Of a DNA stretch of 64,000 bases, positions 42,498 through 53,364 are shown one piece after another. The notes below the pieces were generated by a model that saw only the letters and a program-made list of their open reading frames with translations, made no database searches and was not told the DNA's origin. Origin of the DNA: an uncultured Clostridia bacterium (GTDB taxonomy: Bacteria > Bacillota > Clostridia > TANB77 > CAG-508). A program made the translations under genes and the position numbers. The stretch's first letter is position 1; every line of letters begins with the position of its first letter. The stretch is from NCBI GenBank assembly GCA_947624655.1, contig CANQLH010000006.1, positions 1 through 64,000 of the forward strand, read 5' to 3'.

Positions 42498-42914
42498 CTA
42501 ATTTTCTACTAAGCTTTGAAACTTATCACTAAACTCCTTATGATATTTTTTCATATTAATTGGTTTTAAGTTCTTATCAGTAAAACAGTGCTTTGTCTCT
42601 GCTGTAAGTACAGTCTTTCCTGTCTTTTTATCTGTAACTTCATATCCAACCGTCATTCTAACACCCGTATATTCCTTTGCAAACGTTCTAATTAAAATTG
42701 TATCTCCAAATGTAACATGGTGTTTATATTCACAGCTAACCCCCAATACTGGTATTGTTATATTATTTTCCTCTAATAATTCAAATGGCATTTCTAATTG
42801 TTCTAGCCAATATGTTCTTGCCTCCTCAAAATATCTGATGTAATTTGAGTGATGCACAACTCCCATTTTATCTGTTTCATAATAATTAATTTTTCTTTCA
42901 TATACGATTCCCAT
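42498..42914 (-). CDS. Acyl-CoA thioesterase, hotdog fold (YbgC-like)
   Basis: YYETDKMGVVHHSNYIRYFEEAR. Confidence 0.9.
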   Translation of the reverse strand: MGIVYERKINYYETDKMGVVHHSNYIRYFEEARTYWLEQLEMPFELLEENNITIPVLGVSCEYKHHVTFGDTILIRTFAKEYTGVRMTVGYEVTDKKTGKTVLTAETKHCFTDKNLKPINMKKYHKEFSDKFQSLVEN

Positions 42915-42964
42915 AATGTTTGCTTATGTTAAGCTTTCCTCCTTTTTATATTGTATTATATATC

Positions 42965-43735
42965 TTAAATATCACTTTGTAAATAGCTATCTCCTGTCTC
43001 ATAATTGATTGTTATTCCTGGTTGTACATTATAGCAGTACACATTAAAACATACACCTTGGCCATTATCTTCGACCGAATAAGCCTCCATCTCAACACCA
43101 TTTGCAACTAGATTGTTCCTTTCAAAAATTGGTGTAACTCTATATAGCACGTGATTGTTAGGATTTTCTTCTATATAGTCATCCACCTTATTTTCATAAG
43201 GAAGCATTGCAGTTGTATTCATATAACCTGTTCCAGTGATTAAATTACGCTCATTATCATTTTCTCCTGCAAGTTGCCATCCTATTAAGTGACAACGTTC
43301 ATATAGGTGTTCTCCTTTAACTATATTTGGGTCAAAATAGTTTTGTTTCCAACCAGTTGGTTTTATAGAACTAATGCTTTCTCTCTTTTCATTTTTTTTT
43401 GGCATTATATCTGTGCAAATGTTAGCATATGCTACTCCACATCTTCCTAAAGAATCTAATTCGCTATATTCTTCAAAAGGTTCCTGTGTATACTCTTCTT
43501 CTGTAAAATATGGCATATTATTATTTATTAAAATAGCAAAATTTTCCCCATCAAACTCTGGTATTGTACTTAAATCAAAGTATATTGCATTTTGGCTTGT
43601 TGTATATGCATTTGCGATATTGTTTTCAGCTACATTATTTCCTATAAAATTGATACATAAACCAATTATCAAAAATATTATTGGTACAACTCCAGTTGTG
43701 ACATAAGCTTTTTTTATTTTCTTTCGTTTAGCCAT
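42965..43735 (-). CDS. Membrane-anchored DNA/RNA non-specific endonuclease
   Basis: N-terminal TM; ERCHLIGWQLAGENDNERNLITGTGYMN. Confidence 0.87.
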   Translation of the reverse strand: MAKRKKIKKAYVTTGVVPIIFLIIGLCINFIGNNVAENNIANAYTTSQNAIYFDLSTIPEFDGENFAILINNNMPYFTEEEYTQEPFEEYSELDSLGRCGVAYANICTDIMPKKNEKRESISSIKPTGWKQNYFDPNIVKGEHLYERCHLIGWQLAGENDNERNLITGTGYMNTTAMLPYENKVDDYIEENPNNHVLYRVTPIFERNNLVANGVEMEAYSVEDNGQGVCFNVYCYNVQPGITINYETGDSYLQSDI

Positions 43736-43801
43736 AGTTTTCTCCTTCTATTAAATTAAAAGGAGTCTTTGGACATAAATTTCACAAGACCCCTTTATTT
43801 A

Positions 43802-45842
43802 TTATTCAAATATAACTTCTGTTTGTTCACTTAGGTTAATTGTTTTTGTCCTATTACCTAATACATCATCAATATATACTTTTATAGTAACTGTTCCAAT
43901 TCCTGATATTGGTACAGTAATATTTGTGTCATTTTCTTTATGTGATTTTTCATATACATTGTCATTCTCAACCATGACTCTTACTTTTACATCTTTTGGA
44001 GCAATAGGCACTTTAGTCACCGTATTTGTTACAGTATTCGTTGTAGTATTTGTTGCAGTATTTGTTGTGTTACTATTTACATTTTCAACTTTATTTTCAT
44101 ACTGTTCTTTGTAATTTGTTAATGATTTCAAATTAATTTTAACTGTTCCATTTACTAATTGTCTTATTTGATTTACTGTAATTGTCATACTAGAACCTTT
44201 TTCAACAGATGAGCCTGCCTCTAAACTTTGTTTTAAAACAACTCCATCATCTCTTGTTCTATCTTCTTCTGTAAGTGTTGTACTTACTTTTATTCCTGCT
44301 CCTTCTAATTCTGCAATAGCATCAGCTTGACTTTTTCCTACAATATTTGGTACTGTTGTTTCTTCAATTCCCTTGCTTACAGTTATTGTAACAGTAGAAC
44401 CTGCTCCTACTTCTTGTTCTGCATCTACATCTTGTTTTATTACAATTCCTTTTTCAACCTTTTTGTCAAATTCTTCAACTACAACAACTTCTAATTCTTT
44501 ATCTTCTAATGCTTTTCTTGCTTCTGACTCTTCCATTCCTGTAACTTTTGGAACTATTGTTAATTTCTGTCCCAAACTTACAACAACTTGCATTGTTGTA
44601 TTTTCTTTAATATTGTAGTTTGGCTTATATTCTGGCTGTTGAGAAATTACGAGTCCTTTTTCAACTGTTACATCATACTTTTCTTCTAAGACTTCAAAGT
44701 TAAGTTTAGTATCTTTCAAAGTATTTTGTGCTTCTTCTACTGTTTTACCAACTAAATTTGGTACCTGTATATCTTTTGATTTTGTTAAATTAAATACTAA
44801 TACAGTTCCTCCAAGGCTAACTCCAAATAGTATCATTAATACTATTACAGCTGTAAAAATTCCGTGTCTTGCAAAGAAATTATCTTTCTTTTTCTTCTTT
44901 CCTTTTGACTCATCCTTTTCTTTTATTTTGTCTTGTATATTTTTTTGCTCTATTGTTGGTATTACTTGTGTTGGAAAATCATTTTCAACTGAAGCCATTG
45001 AAACAAAGTTGCCATCTGGATTTTTAAGTGACAATGTTAAATCCTTAAGCATCTCTGTTGCTGTTTGATACCTTAGATTTGGATCTTTTCTCATTGCCTT
45101 CATTACTATTTTATTTACTGCAGTTGGTATTGCTGGATTTATGTTTATTGGCTCTACTGGTTGCTCTTGCATATGTTTTAGTGCCACAGAAACAGGTGTA
45201 TCTGCATCAAATGGTACTTTACCTGTTAGCATTTCGTACAATACAACTCCTAATGAATATAAATCAGATTTTGCATCAGTATATCCACCTCTTGCATGTT
45301 CTGGCGAGAAATAGTGAACTGATCCAAGTGTTGTTCCAAATGCAGTTATTGTAGAATTTGAAACAGATTTTGCAATTCCAAAGTCTGTTACCTTTGCTAT
45401 TCCGGTCTTCTGTAATTATTATATTATGTGGCTTAATATCTCTGTGAATTATATTGTTTTTATGTGCTGTTTCTAATGCTGAAGCTATTTGTATGGCAAC
45501 ATTTACACTCCATTTCCAGCTTAATGCGCCATCAGATAATATTATTTCTTTTAATGTTTTTCCTTGTATAAGTTCCATTACTATATAATATAAATCGCCT
45601 TCATGACCTACGTCATATACAGATACAATATTAGGATGAGTTAGACTTGCAACTGCTTGTGCTTCTGTATTAAATCTTTTTATAAATTCTTCATCTGTTG
45701 TAAATTCATCTTTTAACACTTTTACTGCTACATATCTATTTAATACATGGCACTTTGCTTTATATACAGTTGCCATTCCACCATTTCCTATTTTTCTTAA
45801 TATTTCATATCTATTTCCTAATAATCTTCCCTCTAAGTTCAT
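43802..45842 (-). CDS. prkC: PASTA-domain Ser/Thr kinase (reconstructed through a +1 shift at 45405)
   Basis: ORFs 45276..45842 and 43802..45241 join as [32 protein letters not shown] and PASTA repeats; 2041 bp = 3x680+1. Confidence 0.94.
45403..45405 (-). other. CGG +1 frameshift site (gac C gga, [13 protein letters not shown])
   Basis: Extra C before Gly between the HRD and DFG motifs. Confidence 0.92.
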
Positions 45843-45856
45843 AATTTTTCACTCCC

Positions 45857-46587
45857 CTAGTTCTTTATTATAACAACTGTTATGTTGTCAACACCACCTG
45901 CATCATTTGCCATTTCTATTAACAGTTCATTACTATTCTCAAAATGCTTTGTTACAGTTTCGTATATCTTGGAGTCATCTACCATATTGGTAAGTCCATC
46001 AGATGCCATCACTATAACATCTCCCTCTTGGAAATTCTTAACCATAATATCAGGCTCTAAAACCTCAAAACATCCAAGAGCTTTTATAAGCATATTCTTT
46101 TTTGGATGGTGCTTTGCTTCTTCTTTTGTAATAGTTCCGATCCTTTACTAATGTTTCAACATAACTGTGATCATTTGTAAGCTTTCTAATAAACTTGTCT
46201 CTAATTCTATATATTCTACTATCTCCAATATGTCCTATATATGCTCTATTATTATATATTAAACAAATCTCTAAAGTAGTACCCATACTTTTAAGTTCTT
46301 CTGAACCTTGTGCAATATCAAATACTATTCTATTTGCATATTCCATTGAATTTTCTATCAAATCTTTAATGCTTTCTTTATCGTGTTCAATAATTTCAAA
46401 ATGATTTTTAATATATCTTGTAGCTGCATCTATTGCCAGTCTACTTGCTATCTCTCCGCCTTCATATCCGACCCATACCATCTGCTAACATATACAGTGC
46501 TATATTTTCGTTTTCATTAGATATGTAGTAGTAATCCTCATTTTGCTCTCTTACTTTTCCTTTATCCGATTTTGCTAAAACTTCCAT
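45857..46587 (-). CDS. PP2C-family Ser/Thr phosphatase (reconstructed through two +1 shifts)
   Basis: MEVLAKSDKGKVREQNEDYYYI...LADGMG|GYEGGEIAS...ETLVKD|GTITKEEAKHHPKKNMLIKALG; 731 bp = 3x243+2. Confidence 0.93.
46137..46139 (-). other. CGG +1 frameshift site (gat C gga, VKD|GTIT)
   Basis: Extra C before Gly. Confidence 0.88.
46468..46470 (-). other. CGG +1 frameshift site (ggt C gga, DGMG|GYEGGE)
   Basis: Extra C inside the PP2C DGMGG metal-site motif. Confidence 0.9.
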
Positions 46588-46590
46588 TAT

Positions 46591-47619
46591 TTACTTTTCT
46601 TCACCTCTTTTTCTCCTTAGTTGTCCGCAGGCTGCATCTATATCTGAGCCAAGTTCTCTTCTTATTGTTGCAACTATTCCTTGATTATTTAAGTAATCTC
46701 TAAATTTTATTATATTTTCATTTGTACTTTTAGAAAATTTACCATCTTGAATTTTATTAATCGGTATAAGGTTTACATGGCATAGCATTCCTTTTAATAA
46801 ATTTACTAATTCTTTTGCATCTTGTTCATTATCATTGTTATCTTTAGCTAAAGCATATTCAAATGAAATTCTTTTGTTTGTTTTTTCTATATAATATCTA
46901 CAAGCTTTCATAAGCTCTTCAATATTATATTTGTTATTTATAGGCATCATAGCACTTCTTTTTTCATTATTTGCTTGATGTAAAGATATTGATAATGTAC
47001 ACTGCATGTCCCTATCTGCAATTTCATATATCTTAGGTACTACTCCACAAGTCGAAATGCTTATGTGTCTAGCACCAATCTCAAGTCCCTTAGGTGAGTT
47101 TATTATTTCTATTGCTTTCATTACATTATCAAAATTGTCAAATGGTTCTCCAATCCCCATAAATACTACATTAGATATCTTTATATCTAAGTCCTTTTCT
47201 ACTGCTAAAATCTCTTCTACAATTTCTCCAGAACTTAAATTCCTTATAAAAGAAATCCCTGTTGATGCACAGAATTTACAACCCATTCTACAACCTACTT
47301 GAGATGATACACAAATTGTTCTTCCGTGCTTATATTCCATTACTACTGTTTCTATTGCATTTCCATCAAGTATATCAAATAGGTATTTTACTGTGCCATC
47401 ACTTGAAACCTGCTTTTCCAAAATATTATAGTTACATATTGTAAATTCTTGTTTTAATTTTTCTCTTAAAGCTAATGATAAGTCTGTCATTTCATCAAAA
47501 CTTGTTACATTTACTTTATATAGCCATTTATATATTTGGTCAGCTCTATAAGGTTTTTCTCCTATTTTTTCTAATTCTTGTTTTAATTCACTTATACTAT
47601 AATCTTTAATGTTCTTCAT
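46591..47619 (-). CDS. rlmN: 23S rRNA (adenine2503-C2)/tRNA methyltransferase
   Basis: Radical SAM CRMGCKFCAST; GIGEPFDN; C-terminal AACGQL. Confidence 0.95.
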   Translation of the reverse strand: MKNIKDYSISELKQELEKIGEKPYRADQIYKWLYKVNVTSFDEMTDLSLALREKLKQEFTICNYNILEKQVSSDGTVKYLFDILDGNAIETVVMEYKHGRTICVSSQVGCRMGCKFCASTGISFIRNLSSGEIVEEILAVEKDLDIKISNVVFMGIGEPFDNFDNVMKAIEIINSPKGLEIGARHISISTCGVVPKIYEIADRDMQCTLSISLHQANNEKRSAMMPINNKYNIEELMKACRYYIEKTNKRISFEYALAKDNNDNEQDAKELVNLLKGMLCHVNLIPINKIQDGKFSKSTNENIIKFRDYLNNQGIVATIRRELGSDIDAACGQLRRKRGEEK

Positions 47620-47739
47620 AAAAATTCTTTCTTTAATTTATATGTTCTCTACATACCTTTATATCATAACTATAAATTTTTTTCAATATATCTATGACTA
47701 ATTTTATAATTATTTGCAAGATAATGGTAGTTTTTAATC

Positions 47740-47881
47740 CGTTTGGAAGTAATATATTTAATTTACGAAGTGACGCGTAGCATGGGAGCGACTTAGAGGA
47801 TGTTGGAGCGAAGCTCCATACATTCCTCTTAGGAGACGACCAACAAGGAACGAGTCAAATTAAATATATTACTTCCAAACG
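47740..47881. repeat. Inverted-repeat element, copy 2
   Basis: 25-bp terminal inverted repeats cgtttggaagtaatatatttaattt; near-identical to 13324..13461. Confidence 0.93.
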
Positions 47882-47892
47882 AAAATTACACT

Positions 47893-50052
47893 TTATTCTT
47901 CAATTAAGTTTAATAATTTAAGTATTTCCAATCCCACTTTTGTACCTTTTCCTTCAACTGGGTATTCATTTGAAAGTATACCAGGATTATCATTCAATTC
48001 TATAACTTTATAGTTTGTTGAATTTAAGTCATCTATTATAATGTCAACTCCACATATTTTTGCATTATATGCTTTAACAAGCTTTTCTGCAATTTTTTTG
48101 AAATAGTCTGGCATTATATCATATACTCCAACTGCCTCTCCGCCTTTACTTACATTTGAAATTTTGTGAAGGAATATTCTTTTATCCTTTGGTGGTACAT
48201 ATTCAAGTGAATATCCTTGTTCTGCAAGATATTCTAACATAAGGTCATTTACAACTATCTTTCTCTCAAATCTTGTATATGTTAAGCTTTTAACTTTTTT
48301 ATCTATCAATTCTTGTATTGTTGATACACCATCTCCAACAACGCTTGTACATCTTCTCCACGAAACGTGTATACATTTTCCATCTATTACCAAAAATCTA
48401 TATTCATTTCCTTTTACATATTCTTCTATCAAAATATCTGAATCAAATGTAAATGCATATTCTATTGCATTTGATAGATTTTCTTCATTTGCTCCATTGT
48501 CAATTATAGTTATTCCATCTCCATAATTTGTTGTCTTAGGCTTAACAACAACTTTTTGTCCTTCAAAAGATTTTATTATTCTACTTATTTTTCCTTTACT
48601 CATTTTATTATTGATGCATATAAACTTTGGTGTGTCTATTCCATTTTCCATCATTATCTTTTTTGCATATACCTTATCATCTGTAATAAAAGGATAGATA
48701 TATGAATCTTTAGAAGTTTTTGATGCTTGAATTACACATTCTCTTACTTTTCCATTGGTAAATTCTACAAAGCTCTTTTTCTCATCAATAATTGTATAAT
48801 CAATTCCTCTTGAAATAGCATCTTTTATTAATATTTGTGTTGATGCCTCTAGCATAGGATGTCCTGTTATTTTATATCTCATTCTCTCAGCTTCTTCGCT
48901 ATATTTATTGGCAAGCTCTAATATTCCATTTAATAGTCCATCCTTTTTAGCCAAATTAACTACTTCTTCTGCTAATGTTTTTCCTTCCTTGCATGCCCTT
49001 TCTAAATATTTTTCAATGCTTTCTTCAAAATCAAGTTCAAATATGTCGTTTAACTCTTTATATGAATTTAACTCATTTATAATTTCTTGTAGTTGCTTTT
49101 CATTTAGTCCTTCTTTTGCAGTTTGCTTATAATTATACTCTTCTACCTTACTTTCATCTTCAATAAGACATTTTATTAAAAATAAAACAGTTACATCCAT
49201 CTGCTCTTTGCTAATTCCACATTTGTCAAAAGGATTTATATCACATAATCTAATCTCTATATGATTTATTGTCTCATTCTCAAGTTCCTCAAGAGTATCA
49301 TTTTTATGCAAAGATTTTGCTCTAATTGGTATATAAACTTCTTTAGCAGTTTTAACCTTATTATTATCTATTAATTGGTTAATTGACTCTATATATTTTT
49401 CTTTATTTGATAAGTCAATCTCTACCTTCTTTGTATTTGTAAATCCAATTTTTTCTGAATTTCTTAATGACAATACGCTCTTTTCATCCTCATCTAGTTG
49501 TAATGGAGTAGCTCCAAAGAAATACATTAGTATCCAAGCTTTTTTCATAAATACTCTCATTATTTTAAAATACGCATCATCTAAAGACTCTGGTATATTT
49601 TTATATGTTTTCTTTATTTCTTCAAATAAAGCATCATTAAAAGAGAAATTAACATGTATGCCTGACATACAGTGCATTTTATATCCATATTTTTTATATA
49701 AATACATCTCATATTCGTGTTCTTCTATGAATTCCTCATAGTTTCCCCAAGGAAAATCTTCTTCCTTTGGAAGTATGCATTGCATACTATATGGCCACAA
49801 TACCTCTTCTTGATTATTCAATTCACATAAAACAACATTTGTAATTTCATTTAACTTTTCATAGCACTCGCCAGTATCTGCACTTACTGGAGTTCTAAGC
49901 TCCAATTGTGCTTCTCCCCAATCAGTGGTTATGAAATTATTTCTTAATTTATTTCCGAATACTGCTGGATGTGGTTTTTGTGATAGTTCTCCATTTTTAT
50001 TGCATCTTAATCCTTCTCTTTCTATTCCAATACTATATAGGTTTTCTTTCAT
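47893..50052 (-). CDS. gshF: Bifunctional glutamate-cysteine ligase / glutathione synthetase
   Basis: GCL-like N-terminus (IGIEREGLRC) plus ATP-grasp C-terminus. Confidence 0.88.
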   Translation of the reverse strand: MKENLYSIGIEREGLRCNKNGELSQKPHPAVFGNKLRNNFITTDWGEAQLELRTPVSADTGECYEKLNEITNVVLCELNNQEEVLWPYSMQCILPKEEDFPWGNYEEFIEEHEYEMYLYKKYGYKMHCMSGIHVNFSFNDALFEEIKKTYKNIPESLDDAYFKIMRVFMKKAWILMYFFGATPLQLDEDEKSVLSLRNSEKIGFTNTKKVEIDLSNKEKYIESINQLIDNNKVKTAKEVYIPIRAKSLHKNDTLEELENETINHIEIRLCDINPFDKCGISKEQMDVTVLFLIKCLIEDESKVEEYNYKQTAKEGLNEKQLQEIINELNSYKELNDIFELDFEESIEKYLERACKEGKTLAEEVVNLAKKDGLLNGILELANKYSEEAERMRYKITGHPMLEASTQILIKDAISRGIDYTIIDEKKSFVEFTNGKVRECVIQASKTSKDSYIYPFITDDKVYAKKIMMENGIDTPKFICINNKMSKGKISRIIKSFEGQKVVVKPKTTNYGDGITIIDNGANEENLSNAIEYAFTFDSDILIEEYVKGNEYRFLVIDGKCIHVSWRRCTSVVGDGVSTIQELIDKKVKSLTYTRFERKIVVNDLMLEYLAEQGYSLEYVPPKDKRIFLHKISNVSKGGEAVGVYDIMPDYFKKIAEKLVKAYNAKICGVDIIIDDLNSTNYKVIELNDNPGILSNEYPVEGKGTKVGLEILKLLNLIEE

Positions 50053-50155
50053 ATTTAACTACTCCCTTTAATTTGTATATACCTTGTAAATAATAACATA
50101 AATATACAAATTTAGCAATAGTTAAGTTTCTTAAGTTTTTTTAAGCAAAGCATCC

Positions 50156-50275
50156 GTTACTACTCAGCCCTATAACTTTTTATTGTTTAAAATCAATTTT
50201 AAGCCATTTTAAAGAAAAGTTAGACTTTCTACACATTAGATAAATCAACAAATTACATTGGGGCTGAGTAGTAAC
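50156..50275. mobile_element. 120-bp MITE-like element
   Basis: 15-bp perfect TIRs gttactactcagccc/gggctgagtagtaac flanked by 8-bp direct repeats aagcatcc (50148-50155, 50276-50283). Confidence 0.75.
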
Positions 50276-50306
50276 AAGCATCCCTAAAAAATTATAGGGA
50301 TGCTTT
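50276..50306 (-). terminator. Rho-independent terminator of the CNNM gene
   Basis: aagcatccctaaaaaattatagggatgcttt. Confidence 0.75.
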
Positions 50307-50314
50307 GTTATTTT

Positions 50315-51602
50315 TTATTTAATTTTACACGCTTTAACCTTTGCTATATGCTTATTTTCCACCTTTTCTATTTTATAAACTACCTTTTCAGTTTCAATCA
50401 CTTTACCTTTATCATTTTTTGTAGGAACATATCCTAATTTATCAACTAGGTATCCAGAAAGTGTATCATAATCTCCATCTTCAATTGTAACACCTAAATA
50501 ATCTTCTGCATCATATATTGCAATGTTTCCATCAAATATAAAAGTATCTTCATCTATTTGTTCAGCTATATTCTCTACATCATCATATTCATCATAAATT
50601 TCGCCAACAATCTCTTCTAGTATATCTTCCATAGTAACAACTCCTGATGTTCCTCCATATTCATCAATAACTATTGCTATTTGCTTTCTATTTTTTCTTA
50701 GTTCTTCAAATAGCTCATTAACTGGCTTTGTCTCTGATGTAAAATATGCTTTTTTAACCAAACCTTTTATTTTAGTATTTTTATTCTTTTGCGATAGCAA
50801 TATATCTTTTATATATACAATTCCTTTTATATCATCAATATTCTCATCATAAACAGGAATCCTACTGTATCTTAAATCTTCAGACAATTCTTCTATAACT
50901 TCTGATATTGTCATATTTATATCTAATGCAAATATTTCCGTTCTAGGAACCATTATTTCAGAAACAACTTTGTCATTAAACTCGAATACGTTATTTATCA
51001 TGTCCTTTTCTTCTTCCTCTATTGTTCCTTTTTCTTCTCCTACATCTACCATCATTCTAATTTCTTCTTCTGTAACTGTTTCTTCTTCATATTCTGATAC
51101 ACCAAAAATCTTAGACACTACATTGGTTGAGTAAGTTAATAGCTTAACAAAAGGAGAAGTAACAATAGAAATTGCTCTTATTATTTTAATTGTTGCAAAT
51201 GCTACTTTTTCACAATTTTTCATTGCTATTCTTTTTGGTACAAGTTCCCCAAATATTAACGTAAAATATGATAAAATTATTGTTATTACTATTATTGAAA
51301 TGCTGTTCCATACTGATAGACTTATTTGTGGAATTAATCTATTAAGTATTGGTGCAAGTTCACTTGCAAATGTCTCAGAAGCAAATGCACTTGATAGAAA
51401 GCCGTGCTAATGTAATTCCTATTTGAATCGTTGCTAAAAACTTGCTGGGGTTTATTAGCATTTCTTTAATCTTTTTTGCTTTTTTATTTCCTTCTTTAGC
51501 TTGCTTGTCTATTTTTGCATCATTTAGTGAAATAAATGCTATTTCTGTTGCTGCAAAGAAAGCATTTAGCATTATCAATATTATGATTACAATTATTTGC
51601 AT
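50315..51602 (-). CDS. CNNM/HlyC-CorC-family transporter (reconstructed through a +1 shift at 51404)
   Basis: ORFs 51375..51602 and 50315..51223 join as FLATIQIGITLA|GFLSSAFASETFA; CBS pair; 1288 bp = 3x429+1. Confidence 0.92.
51402..51404 (-). other. CGG +1 frameshift site (gca C ggc, ITLA|GFLSSAFA)
   Basis: Extra C before Gly in the family signature. Confidence 0.91.
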
Positions 51603-51669
51603 AAAGTATATTTCTCCTTTTTTTGCATACTACTATATAATATTTATCATTAAATTAGTATTTATTCAT

Positions 51670-52380
51670 TTAATCAACCATTGTTATTTTTTCTATAATA
51701 GGTTGATTTTCTTTTAAAACTGTTCCATTATCATCTTCTACTTGAGTTTCTTCACAGATTTTGTCTACAATTTCTATTCCACTTGTAACTTTTCCGAATC
51801 CTGCATATTGACCGTCTAAAAATGTACTATCTTTATGAACGATAAAGAATTGTGAACTTGCACTGTTATAGGCACTTGACCTTGCCATTGATATTGTTCC
51901 TCTAACATGAGATATTGAATTTTTTACTCCATTTGCTGAAAATTCTCCCTTAATAGTCTCATCACTTCCGCCCATTCCAGTTCCTTCAGGGTCTCCTCCT
52001 TGCATCATAAATCCTTCCATAATTCTATGAAATGTTAATCCATTATAAAATCCTTCATTAACTAATTTTGCAAAATTAGCAACTGTTATTGGTGCAGTAT
52101 CTGCATCTAATTCTAATTCAATTGTTCCATAATTTTTTATTTCTATTTTTGCGTGATGTTTTCCAGAAGTATACATATTATCTCCCTCCTCATTATTTGT
52201 TTCATTTTCTGAATTGTTTATTGTTTCATTAGTATTTGTTTCTTCTTTACTAGTTAAAGTTTCATTAGAATTGACTTCATTCTTTTGGTTATCTAAGCCT
52301 TTTAAAACAATTAAACCTATAACAATTGCTAAAATTACTAATACTACAATTACAATTCCTATTATTATTTTTTTATCCAT
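51670..52380 (-). CDS. Cyclophilin-type peptidyl-prolyl isomerase, membrane anchored
   Basis: FHRIMEGFMMQGGDPEGTGMGG, SQFFI, FGKVTSG. Confidence 0.94.
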   Translation of the reverse strand: MDKKIIIGIVIVVLVILAIVIGLIVLKGLDNQKNEVNSNETLTSKEETNTNETINNSENETNNEEGDNMYTSGKHHAKIEIKNYGTIELELDADTAPITVANFAKLVNEGFYNGLTFHRIMEGFMMQGGDPEGTGMGGSDETIKGEFSANGVKNSISHVRGTISMARSSAYNSASSQFFIVHKDSTFLDGQYAGFGKVTSGIEIVDKICEETQVEDDNGTVLKENQPIIEKITMVD

Positions 52381-52406
52381 ATTTTCCTCCCGATATATTA
52401 AAATTT

Positions 52407-52434
52407 GGAGTTAAGACTTTTGTATCTTAACTCC
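52407..52434 (-). terminator. Stem-loop terminator
   Basis: ggagttaaga-cttttgta-tcttaactcc. Confidence 0.7.
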
Positions 52435-52478
52435 ATTAATTAAATCATATTATTTTATTTTGGGCAATAGTTTAGTTA

Positions 52479-53312
52479 TTATTTTTTATCATAATCATCT
52501 AAGAAGTGATGAGTTTCTCCATTTTTCCTGTATGAAATAATTGTATCCAAATTTACATTCTGTGCACTTCTAAAAATATTCACATCAATATAAGGATTAA
52601 TCTGCCTTAGCTTCTTTATTAGATTTTTCATTTCTTCTCTTTTTGAATTTTCTCCACCATTGTCATATACAGTATAATTTTCTGTAAACCTACAAGCACA
52701 TTGAATAAATTCCAAATTATTTTTTTCTTTCCAGTTTATTATGTCATTTTCTTTTACATAATATAATGGTCTAATAAGTTGCATTCCTGTATGAGAGGTA
52801 CTTTTAACTTTAGGCATCATTGTTTGCATTTGCGCACCATATAACATTCCCATAAGTATTGTCTCAATCACATCATCAAAGTGATGGCCTAAAGCTATTT
52901 TATTACAACCTAATTTCTGAGCTTGCTCATATAAATGTCCTCTTCTCATTCTTGCACAAAGATAACACGGATGGTCATTAATTGTTGCTACTCTATCAAA
53001 TATATCTGTTTCAAACATTGTAATAGGTATATTTAAAATCTCACAGTTATTTATGATTTTTTGTTTATTTGCTTCATTATATCCAGGGTTCATACATAAA
53101 AAGACTAAATCGAAATTCATTTTGCCGTGCCTTTGAAGCTCTTGCAGACATTTAGCCATAAGAGATGAATCTTTTCCCCCTGACATACAAACTGCTATTT
53201 TATCTCCTTCTTGTATTAAGTCGTACTCTTGTATTGCTTTGACAAATCTATTCCATATTTTTTTACGATAATTAGTTATAATTGTTCTTTCTATCTCTTT
53301 GTATCTTTCCAT
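52479..53312 (-). CDS. TtcA/TilS-like PP-loop tRNA-modifying ATPase
   Basis: CMSGGKDSSLMAKCL; CYLCARMRRGHLYEQA; GHHFDDVIETILM. Confidence 0.88.
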   Translation of the reverse strand: MERYKEIERTIITNYRKKIWNRFVKAIQEYDLIQEGDKIAVCMSGGKDSSLMAKCLQELQRHGKMNFDLVFLCMNPGYNEANKQKIINNCEILNIPITMFETDIFDRVATINDHPCYLCARMRRGHLYEQAQKLGCNKIALGHHFDDVIETILMGMLYGAQMQTMMPKVKSTSHTGMQLIRPLYYVKENDIINWKEKNNLEFIQCACRFTENYTVYDNGGENSKREEMKNLIKKLRQINPYIDVNIFRSAQNVNLDTIISYRKNGETHHFLDDYDKK

Positions 53313-53364
53313 TTTAAAGTTATCTCCTTTTATTTGCTCATATAAATTCTACAAATTTAAATTT

